From positions 1 to 5,560 of the forward strand of contig JBQTJJ010000153.1 in assembly GCA_052387235.1 (NCBI GenBank): 5,560 nucleotides of DNA, written 5' to 3'. The position numbers and the translations under genes were made by a program. This DNA is from JBQTJJ01 sp052387235 (lineage in GTDB: Bacteria; Actinomycetota; Acidimicrobiia; Acidimicrobiales; GCA-2861595). Positions 1 to 5,036 of the stretch are shown one piece after another (within the stretch, counting starts at the first letter, position 1; each line of letters starts with the position of its first letter). Under the pieces are notes generated by a model. The model was not told the DNA's origin and did no database searches. It saw nothing but the letters and a program-made list of their open reading frames with translations.

Positions 1-625
1 GCAGCTCCCGCCGGTGTCGTTCGGCCTCGGCCCGGGCCTCGGCCTCGGGACCGATGGTGGGGTCGGCGGCGCGGGCCAGCAGCTTGGTGTGCCAGCGCTC
101 GCCCAGGGCCCCGCCCGCCACCGAGCCCAGCAGCATGGCCAGCAGCGAGCCGGCGCCCGCCACCGTGCCGACGTCCTTCCACTCCTCGCCGCTGGTCGGG
201 ATGCCCACGTTGCGCAGGTTGCGCAGGATGTCCTCCCCGTCGGTGAAGACGTTGACCAGGCCGGTGACGCCCGCCGCCACCAGCAGGCCGAGCGCGAACA
301 CCATGGACCCGTTGGTCGCGCCGGCCCGCCGGGCCATGCGCCCGGCCACGTAGCCGCCGTAGAGGTAGCAGAGGAGGAGCACGCCGGCCACGACCCCCCC
401 GCCGGCGACGCCGAGATCGCGCCACTCGTCGGTGGCCAGGTCGGCGCCCAGCCCGGCCGATCGGGCCACGGCGGCCGCGACGGCCACGAGGACGGCGAAG
501 GCGCCGTAGGCCACCAGCACGCCGGCCAGCACGCTGGCCAGCGACACCCGGCCCATGCCGGCGTGCTGGGCCAGGGTGACGCGATCCCCCCGGGTCTCCA
601 CCGCGTGCGCTCGTGCTCTCGCCAT
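1..625 (-). CDS. Four-helix integral membrane protein of unknown function, partial at left edge
   Basis: I do not recognise the family. The reading frame begins at ATG 625-623 and stays open through 208 codons to the left edge, so the C-terminus is outside the window. The start is well supported: GAGGAGG lies about six bases upstream on the minus strand. The N-terminus (about residues 1-27) is basic and polar. Four hydrophobic stretches follow at about residues 28-54, 72-93, 107-126 and 153-175. The second contains LLLCYLYGGYVAGRMARR, whose basic end suggests a cytoplasmic loop. A polar, charged loop (about 128-152) separates helices three and four. After the last helix the chain becomes an Ala/Glu/Arg-rich tail (from about 194) that may form a cytoplasmic helix or coiled coil. 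Small membrane proteins of this style (the TIGR04086/YrzE type) are a possible match, but this is a guess. It lies 75 bases downstream of the DinB-like gene on the same strand, so co-transcription is possible. Confidence 0.82.
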   Translation of the reverse strand, partial: MARARAHAVETRGDRVTLAQHAGMGRVSLASVLAGVLVAYGAFAVLVAVAAAVARSAGLGADLATDEWRDLGVAGGGVVAGVLLLCYLYGGYVAGRMARRAGATNGSMVFALGLLVAAGVTGLVNVFTDGEDILRNLRNVGIPTSGEEWKDVGTVAGAGSLLAMLLGSVAGGALGERWHTKLLARAADPTIGPEAEARAEAERHRREL

Positions 626-700
626 GGCAGCCTCCTCGGCGAACGGGACTCCGGTGCTGGTTGTGTCCCCGCCCGGGGGCCGGCGGAAACGGCGGAGGGT

Positions 701-1216
701 CTACGCCGACCGGGCCGCGGCCAATGCCCGTTCCGCGGCCCGGAGGTGGTGGATGCCGGCGTGGACGCCGTGGCGCGCGATGTCGAGGGCGGTCACCGGG
801 CGCCCACCGGGTTCCAGGCCCGTGCGGGTCCACTCCTCGGCGCGGAGCGGCTCGATCTGCCCCGCCAGCTCGCCGGCGGCGGCGGCCAGGCGGGCGAGGA
901 CCTCGTCCAGCGTGGATCGGCCGCCGGCCGCCACCGGCGCGTCGAGGTCCACCTCGGGATCGTCGCGGACCCGGACCAGCTGCAGGGCGCCGGCGGCCGC
1001 GGCCAGGACGGCGGCGGCGCGCTCGGCGTGCTCGACGGCCGAGGGCCGGCCCGGCGCCGGCCGGCGGTGGACGATCTCGGGGTCCTCGTCGTCGGGCCGC
1101 ACCAGCAGGCTCCGGTAGCGCCGGGTGTAGGAGCGGGCGGCCACGCCGGCGTCGGCCGGGCTGAGGGTCGGGGGGTCGAACCCGCACTCGGGGCAGCGCC
1201 CGGCGGTCAGGGCCAT
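701..1216 (-). CDS. DinB / mycothiol-dependent-isomerase-like putative metalloenzyme
   Basis: This 171-residue protein looks like a member of the DinB/YfiT/MDMPI four-helix-bundle superfamily. Known members use a His-rich metal site and, in actinobacteria, often act in low-molecular-weight thiol (mycothiol) chemistry; many have no assigned substrate. Visible support is the segment SAVEHAE (His63, likely first metal ligand), the Trp at 129 in EEWTRTG, and the C-terminal helix RHGVHAGIHHL, where His152 and His156 form the HxxxH pair. Length is normal for the family. The N-terminus carries CPECGFD (Cys8, Cys11), a short Cys pair found in many actinobacterial relatives and possibly a metal or redox knuckle. 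The start ATG 1216-1214 has no Shine-Dalgarno sequence, but TACCGT sits exactly six bases before it, as expected for a leaderless mRNA. It is divergent from the MBL-fold gene. Substrate cannot be inferred. Confidence 0.85.
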   Translation of the reverse strand: MALTAGRCPECGFDPPTLSPADAGVAARSYTRRYRSLLVRPDDEDPEIVHRRPAPGRPSAVEHAERAAAVLAAAAGALQLVRVRDDPEVDLDAPVAAGGRSTLDEVLARLAAAAGELAGQIEPLRAEEWTRTGLEPGGRPVTALDIARHGVHAGIHHLRAAERALAAARSA

Positions 1217-1233
1217 GCCGCTACGGTACGCCG
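1217..1233. promoter_or_regulatory. Overlapping divergent leaderless promoters (-10 boxes)
   Basis: Only 17 bases separate the divergent ATG codons at 1216 (minus) and 1234 (plus). On the plus strand TACGGT occupies 1222-1227, leaving six bases before ATG 1234. On the minus strand TACCGT occupies 1228-1223, also leaving six bases before ATG 1216. Both match the actinobacterial TANNNT -10 consensus at the spacing expected when transcription starts on the A of ATG. Neither gene has a Shine-Dalgarno sequence. No good -35 is visible on either side. The boxes overlap by five bases, so RNA polymerase could probably serve only one direction at a time. This is inferred from sequence alone. Confidence 0.6.
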
Positions 1234-2163
1234 ATGGCCACGACCGTCGGCCCAGGGGTGGTCGAGCTCGACACGATGCTCGGCGGCTGGGAGCGGGTGA
1301 CGGCCGGGTACCTCGTGGAGGGGCCGGCCCCCGTCCTCGTGGAGACGGGGAGCCAGTCGTCGGTGCCCACCCTGCTGGCGGCCCTGGCCGACCACGGCGT
1401 CGGGCCCCACGACCTGGCCGGCGTGATCGTCACCCACATCCACCTCGACCACGCCGGGGGGGTGGGCGACGTGGCCCGCGCCTTCCCGGAGGCCACCGTC
1501 TACGTCCACGAGAAGGGCGCCCGGCACCTGGCCGACCCGTCCCGGCTGGTGGCGTCTGCGGCCCGGGTGTACGGCGACCTGCTCGACACCCTCTACGGCC
1601 GCCTCGACCCCACGCCGGCCGAGCGCATCACGGTGCTGGGCGACGGCGAGAGGGTGGAGGTCGGGGGCGGCCGCACCCTCACCGCCGTCGACTCGCCCGG
1701 CCACGCCAAGCATCACCTGGCCGTGCACGACTCCGAGAGCGGCATCCTCTTCGCCGGCGACGCCGTGGGCGTGCGGCTCCCCGACGCCGGGGTGCTCCGG
1801 CCGGCGACGCCGCCGCCCGACTTCGACCTCGACCAGGCCCTGGCATCGCTGCGCCGCTTCGAGCGACGCCGCCCGAGCGGCATCGCCCTGGCCCACTACG
1901 GCCTCGTCCCCGACCCGGCCACGGTCCTGGAGGAGGCGGGCGACACGCTGCGGGCGTGGGCCGCCGTCGCCGAGCGGGCGTGGCGGGACGGCGCCGACGT
2001 GGCCGCCGCCCTCGAGGCCGCCTTCGCCGCCGACCTGGCCGGCGTGGACGAGGGCCACCGCCACAAGCTGGAGACGTTGAACGGCGTCCATTCCAACGCG
2101 GCCGGGCTCCGGCGCTGGCTGGATGCCCGTGCCGCCGCCGGCGGCGACGCCCCGGCCGGCTGA
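1234..2163 (+). CDS. Metallo-beta-lactamase-fold hydrolase
   Basis: This 309-residue protein has the full set of MBL-fold metal ligands. The signature THIHLDHAGG gives His68, His70, Asp72 and His73. SPGHAKHH supplies His157, AGDAVG supplies the bridging Asp176, and LAHYG supplies His221. It should therefore be an active two-metal hydrolase. The fold covers about residues 8-222. A helical C-terminal extension (about 228-309) contains HRHKLETLNGVHSNAAGLRRWL, a tail common in standalone MBL hydrolases that act on small esters or thioesters. No signal peptide is present, so it is cytosolic. Glyoxalase II-like or lactonase-like activity is possible, but the substrate cannot be read from sequence. 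ATG 1234 is chosen because TACGGT sits six bases upstream (leaderless) and the fold begins directly. It overlaps or abuts the HAD gene downstream, probably as one transcript. Confidence 0.93.
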   Translation: MATTVGPGVVELDTMLGGWERVTAGYLVEGPAPVLVETGSQSSVPTLLAALADHGVGPHDLAGVIVTHIHLDHAGGVGDVARAFPEATVYVHEKGARHLADPSRLVASAARVYGDLLDTLYGRLDPTPAERITVLGDGERVEVGGGRTLTAVDSPGHAKHHLAVHDSESGILFAGDAVGVRLPDAGVLRPATPPPDFDLDQALASLRRFERRRPSGIALAHYGLVPDPATVLEEAGDTLRAWAAVAERAWRDGADVAAALEAAFAADLAGVDEGHRHKLETLNGVHSNAAGLRRWLDARAAAGGDAPAG

Positions 2164-2164
2164 C

Positions 2165-2878
2165 GTGGCCGTCGAGGCGGTGGTGTTCGACTGGGGCGGC
2201 ACGCTGGCCACCTACGCCGGCATCGAGATGATCGACATGTGGCGCCTGGCCGCCCGCCACCTGGCGCCCGACCGGGAGGAGGAGGTCTGCGCCCGGCTGG
2301 TCGCGGTGGAGGCGGCCTCCTGGGACAGGATCGCCGTCGACCAGCGCAGCACCACCCTGGCGTCGCTCCTCGCCACCGCCTCGGCCGAGTTGGGGCTGGA
2401 CGTGGCCGAGGCCGTCCTGGAGGAGGCCGCCCTCCACCACCTCGACTCGTGGACCCCGCACGTGTGCCACGACCCCGATGCGGTCCCCACCCTGTCCGCC
2501 CTCCGGGGAATGGGCCTGCGCCTGGGCCTGCTCTCCAACACCCACTGGCCCAGGGCCTTCCACGAGCACTTCCTGGAGCGCGACGGGCTGGCGCCGCTGC
2601 TGGACGTGCGCTGCTACACGAGCGAGCTCGAGTTCACCAAGCCCCACCCGGAGGCCTTCCTGGCCGTGCACCGCCTGCTCGGGGTCGCGGACCCGTCCAC
2701 CGTGGTGTTCGTCGGAGACCGCCCCTACGACGACGTCTTCGGGGCCCAGCAGCTCGGCATGCGGGCCGTCCTCCGCCCGAACCCGCTGGTCCCGGGCCAT
2801 GCCGTGACCCCCGACGCCTGCATCGCGGCGCTCCCCGAGCTCGTCGAACTAGTCAGGCGGTGGGCGACGGACCAGTGA
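2165..2878 (+). CDS. HAD-superfamily hydrolase (subfamily with DWGGT motif I)
   Basis: A 237-residue haloacid-dehalogenase-superfamily protein, probably a cytosolic phosphatase or related phosphotransfer enzyme. Motif I is VFDWGGTL with nucleophile Asp9. Motif II is LLSNT (Ser124), motif III is TKPHPEAF (Lys159), and motif IV is VGDRPYDDV (Asp185, Asp189/190). A helical C1-type cap lies at about residues 17-95. The usual acid/base Asp two residues after the nucleophile is Gly11, as in other DWGGT members and resembling the DWAGT of phosphonatases, so classical phosphatase chemistry is not certain. I chose GTG 2165, one base after the MBL stop, because HAD proteins normally begin just before motif I. 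An in-frame ATG at 2123 would add 14 residues of Pro/Ala-rich sequence overlapping the MBL gene and cannot be excluded. Neither start has a good RBS, which suggests translational coupling to the MBL gene. Substrate is unknown. Confidence 0.9.
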   Translation: MAVEAVVFDWGGTLATYAGIEMIDMWRLAARHLAPDREEEVCARLVAVEAASWDRIAVDQRSTTLASLLATASAELGLDVAEAVLEEAALHHLDSWTPHVCHDPDAVPTLSALRGMGLRLGLLSNTHWPRAFHEHFLERDGLAPLLDVRCYTSELEFTKPHPEAFLAVHRLLGVADPSTVVFVGDRPYDDVFGAQQLGMRAVLRPNPLVPGHAVTPDACIAALPELVELVRRWATDQ

Positions 2879-2880
2879 TG

Positions 2881-2897
2881 TGCCGGCTTTGGCGGCA
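2881..2897 (+). terminator. Weak hairpin after the HAD gene
   Basis: TGCCG at 2881-2885 pairs with CGGCA at 2893-2897, and the stem can be extended past one G-G mismatch to a TTT loop. It begins two bases after the HAD stop codon. There is no T-tract after it. It could end the MBL-HAD transcript, but the stem is short and the call is tentative. Confidence 0.25.
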
Positions 2898-2945
2898 TTG
2901 GACTTCGGTCAAACCGGGATCTTCTGCGCCGGCGGTAACTAGCTC

Positions 2946-2974
2946 TTGACGGAGAGTGTTCACTAGCCCATTCT
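2946..2974 (+). promoter_or_regulatory. Candidate promoter of the LPxTG protein gene
   Basis: TTGACG at 2946-2951 is five of six to the sigma-70-type -35 consensus. A 17-base spacer leads to CATTCT at 2969-2974, a fair -10. Transcription would start near 2981, giving a leader of about 57 bases. This stretch is visibly less GC-rich than the flanking genes, as promoters in high-GC genomes often are. A hexamer ACTAGC occurs at 2938-2943 and again at 2962-2967, bracketing the -35 box, and could be an operator. All of this is inferred from sequence. Confidence 0.55.
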
Positions 2975-2983
2975 TTGCGTCAG

Positions 2984-3013
2984 CGGCGCGTAACGCGCCG
3001 TTCCCGAAACGGG
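2984..3013 (+). promoter_or_regulatory. Two small hairpins in the 5' leader
   Basis: CGGCGCG at 2984-2990 and CGCGCCG at 2994-3000 form a perfect seven-pair stem with a three-base TAA loop. Directly after it, CCCG at 3003-3006 and CGGG at 3010-3013 form a four-pair stem with an AAA loop. They lie between the predicted transcription start and the RBS at 3028-3034. They may stabilise the mRNA or control translation. I compared the region mentally with c-di-GMP, cobalamin and SAM riboswitch cores and found no convincing match. Confidence 0.35.
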
Positions 3014-3037
3014 CAACTCTTCGAGACAGGTGGGACT

Positions 3038-4768
3038 GTGGAAAAGAAGAAGTTCGCAGTACGACTCGTCGCGGGAGCAGCGGCACTGTGCGTCACCGCC
3101 GCCCTCGCCGCGCCGAGCCCGGCCGGCGCGCAGTCGGCCTCGACCGGAGTCGGAACGTCCAAGGCGTCGCACGCCCTGATCAGCCTCCAGCTCGGCAAGC
3201 TGCTCGACCTCGGCGTGCTGACGGACAAGGCCCAGAGCACCATCGACAACGCGCTCTCGCCGGCGAGCGCCTTCAGCCAGCTGGTCCCGCTGTCGCTCAC
3301 GTCCGAGGCGCTGCCCGTGCTGAACGGGCTCACCGCCGCGCTGCCGACCTTCGAGTCCCGCACGCCGGGCGGCAACCCGTCGGTGTCCGGCTCCGCCGTC
3401 GACTTCGCCAGCGTCAACCCCGGGGTCCCGCTGCCCCTTCCCGTCGGCCTCCTGGGCGGTTCCCTGATCCCCACCGCCCTGACCTCGGCCCTCGACGGCG
3501 CCGGCGCCAGGTCGACCCTCGACGCCGCCCTCACCAACCTCACGGCGCTGGCCGGCGTGCTCAAGGTCAACAGCGTCAGCAACAAGATGAGCACCTCCGC
3601 CGCGCTGCCGAACGCCGACGCGGCCCGAGGGCTCGTCATCGACGCCATCACCCTGCTCAACCTGGGCGATCTGCTGAAGGGTCTCGGTCTCGACCTGGCC
3701 GCCCTGCCGATCCCGACCCTCGAGAGCCTGCTCGGCAGCCTGAACCTCTCGGCGGTGCTGCCGGGCGGGGCGGAGGACCTGACCGCGGCCGTGGACGGGC
3801 TGGGCGCCGCCATCAACGGCGTCCTCGAGGAGGTGGCCGACAACACCGGCCTCCTGACTGAGGTCGTCAAGGACGTGCCCGTCCTCGGCAGCCTGGTGAG
3901 CGGTCTTTCCCTCACCTCCCTGCCCACCGCCACCAGCATCATCCCCACCACGTCCCTGCTCACGGGCACCGTGCAGAACCTGCTGTCCACCCTGCAGGGG
4001 ACGTTGACCAACCTGCTCAACAGCGTCCTCAACCTCCTGGCCGGGGTGCCGCTGCTCAGGCTGGACGGCGCGTCGGTAACGACCTCCACCAAGGCCGCCG
4101 GCACCCTGGCCGACTCGGCCGCCGACGTCACCGCCAAGCTGGGCGGCCTGACCGTTCTCGGCCTGCCGCTCCCGGGTGTGGACCTGCTGACCATCGGCAA
4201 CACGCTCAACGCCGTGACCGGCCAGCTGGGCAACGTGCTCGGGTCGATCCACTCCGACCTCAAGGACCTGGTGAAGGTGGACGTGCTCAAGAAGTCCACC
4301 AGCGTCACCACCGCCGACGGCTACAACAACGCCCTCGCCGGCATCGACATCCTGTCGGTGAAGATCACCCCGCCGGCCCTGCTGTCCAACCTGGTCAGCT
4401 CGCTCACGGGCAACACCGGCCTCTCGGCCCTCGGCAAGCTCAGCGCCGCCGGCGTGGCCAACCCGGCCGCCTCGCTGCCGCTGATCGGCGGGAACATCCT
4501 CAACCTGGGCAACCTGCTGAACCTGCCCGCCGCCGTGGGTGCCCTCACCCAGGGCCTGAGCCTCAAGGTCGGGTCGATCCAGTCGGCCTCCCAGTTCAAG
4601 CTGGCCTCGGCTCCCTCCAGCAACCCGGTGGCCGCTCCGGCGCCGGCGCCTGGCAGCACGCTGCCTCGCACCGGCAACGACGCCGGCCCGCTCGGCATGC
4701 TGGCGGCCGCCATGGCGGCGCTCGCCCTCGGCGTCCGCCGCTGGGCCCGCCGGCCTGAGACCGACTGA
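3038..4768 (+). CDS. Secreted LPxTG-anchored, Leu-rich modular surface protein
   Basis: I do not recognise a named family. The 576-residue product has a Sec signal peptide: a KKK n-region, a hydrophobic core at about residues 9-25, and an AGA site likely cut after Ala31. At the C-terminus a Pro/Ala linker (about 529-539) leads to LPRTG (542-546), a hydrophobic segment (about 550-566) and an RRWARR tail, the classic sortase signal for covalent cell-wall attachment. The mature part is very rich in Leu, Asn, Gly, Ser and Thr, has no Cys, no Trp before the membrane tail and a single Tyr (429). Four similar strand-like segments recur: LKVNSVSNKMST (175), LRLDGASVTTST (340), VKVDVLKKSTSVTT (412) and LKVGSIQSASQF (509), separated by long hydrophobic LNLL-type stretches. 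GTG 3038 is chosen because AGGTGGG lies at 3028-3034 and the signal peptide starts there; an upstream in-frame TTG at 2975 lies inside the promoter. A structural or adhesive wall role is inferred. No sortase gene is in the window. Confidence 0.88.
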   Translation: MEKKKFAVRLVAGAAALCVTAALAAPSPAGAQSASTGVGTSKASHALISLQLGKLLDLGVLTDKAQSTIDNALSPASAFSQLVPLSLTSEALPVLNGLTAALPTFESRTPGGNPSVSGSAVDFASVNPGVPLPLPVGLLGGSLIPTALTSALDGAGARSTLDAALTNLTALAGVLKVNSVSNKMSTSAALPNADAARGLVIDAITLLNLGDLLKGLGLDLAALPIPTLESLLGSLNLSAVLPGGAEDLTAAVDGLGAAINGVLEEVADNTGLLTEVVKDVPVLGSLVSGLSLTSLPTATSIIPTTSLLTGTVQNLLSTLQGTLTNLLNSVLNLLAGVPLLRLDGASVTTSTKAAGTLADSAADVTAKLGGLTVLGLPLPGVDLLTIGNTLNAVTGQLGNVLGSIHSDLKDLVKVDVLKKSTSVTTADGYNNALAGIDILSVKITPPALLSNLVSSLTGNTGLSALGKLSAAGVANPAASLPLIGGNILNLGNLLNLPAAVGALTQGLSLKVGSIQSASQFKLASAPSSNPVAAPAPAPGSTLPRTGNDAGPLGMLAAAMAALALGVRRWARRPETD

Positions 4769-4808
4769 GCCGAACGCCATCCCGGCGACGTAGCCGAGCG
4801 AAGTAGCC

Positions 4809-4834
4809 AGAAGGGGCCCTCCGGGGCCCCTTCT
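4809..4834 (+). terminator. Strong GC hairpin terminator of the LPxTG gene
   Basis: AGAAGGGGCC at 4809-4818 pairs perfectly with GGCCCCTTCT at 4825-4834, leaving a six-base CTCCGG loop; one more C-G pair extends it outward. It sits 40 bases after the stop codon of the LPxTG protein. There is no T-tract, which is common for terminators of high-GC actinobacteria. Confidence 0.8.
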
Positions 4835-4884
4835 GCGCGCCTGCCCCGCCCGCCGCCCGCCGGCCGCCGCGACCCCCGCCCCCA

Positions 4885-4931
4885 TTCCGGGAAGCCTGAC
4901 GTTCGCCAGGCGGACGTGAGCCTTCCCGGAA
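4885..4931. repeat. 47-base near-perfect inverted repeat
   Basis: Arms of 23 bases (4885-4907 and 4909-4931) around a single central A match at 20 positions. The outer ten pairs (TTCCGGGAAG with CTTCCCGGAA) are perfect; the mismatches are at 4895/4921, 4898/4918 and a G-T wobble at 4903/4913. It lies between two convergent units, about 34 bases past the 3' end of the tRNA-Ser fragment on the minus strand. It may be the tRNA's terminator on the minus strand, a bidirectional terminator, or a protein-binding site. No T-tract flanks it on either strand. Confidence 0.7.
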
Positions 4932-4964
4932 CCGGAACCCGTGGTTGGAGTGGGCGGAGCGGAG

Positions 4965-5036
4965 CGGAGGGGGTGGGATTTGAACCCACGGTGAGGTTGC
5001 CCCCACAACGGTTTTCGAGACCGTCCGATTCGGCCG
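4965..5036 (-). pseudogene. 5'-truncated tRNA-Ser (anticodon CGA), probable attachment-site remnant
   Basis: Read on the minus strand, this is the D-loop to 3' end of a class II tRNA-Ser. GGCCGAATCGGA is the D-loop and D-stem 3' strand. ACGGT/ACCGT (5024-5020 and 5012-5008) is the anticodon stem with loop CTCGAAA and anticodon CGA at 5017-5015. A long variable arm follows with GTGGGG/CCTCAC around a GCAA loop. The T-arm is GTGGG-TTCAAAT-CCCAC (4989-4973). The 3' acceptor strand CCCCTCC (4972-4966) and discriminator G (4965) follow; CCA is not encoded. It closely resembles E. coli serine tRNA with the same anticodon over this part. The 5' acceptor strand GGAGGGG, T8 and the D-stem 5' strand should lie around 5037-5056 but are absent, so the gene cannot fold into a tRNA. 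A displaced 3' tRNA end is typical of one border of an integrated element. Confidence 0.8.

Noticed and set aside
14..1300. A 428-codon plus-strand open frame covering the membrane and DinB-like genes
   Set aside because: It is antisense to two genes with recognisable proteins or a strong RBS. Its product is low-complexity Gly/Ala/Arg/His-rich, as expected of a shadow frame in very GC-rich DNA.
1207..2211. Minus-strand frames opposite the MBL-fold gene
   Set aside because: Antisense of a gene with all seven metal-binding residues in place; product is compositionally biased and has no motif.
2984..3040. c-di-GMP (GEMM) riboswitch suggested by GGGCAACTC and GGTGGGACTG
   Set aside because: The conserved GACGCAAAGCC part and the second stem with the tetraloop receptor are absent; the GGTGGG is better explained as the RBS.
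3089..3094. Cys18 in the signal peptide as a lipoprotein site
   Set aside because: The preceding residues AAL do not fit a lipobox, which needs a small residue just before Cys. The AGA site and the C-terminal LPRTG explain export and anchoring.
2963..5008. A 681-codon minus-strand open frame opposite the LPxTG gene
   Set aside because: The opposite strand encodes a protein with signal peptide, LPxTG signal, promoter and terminator. This frame also runs through the tRNA fragment and gives Gly/Gln/Val-rich filler.
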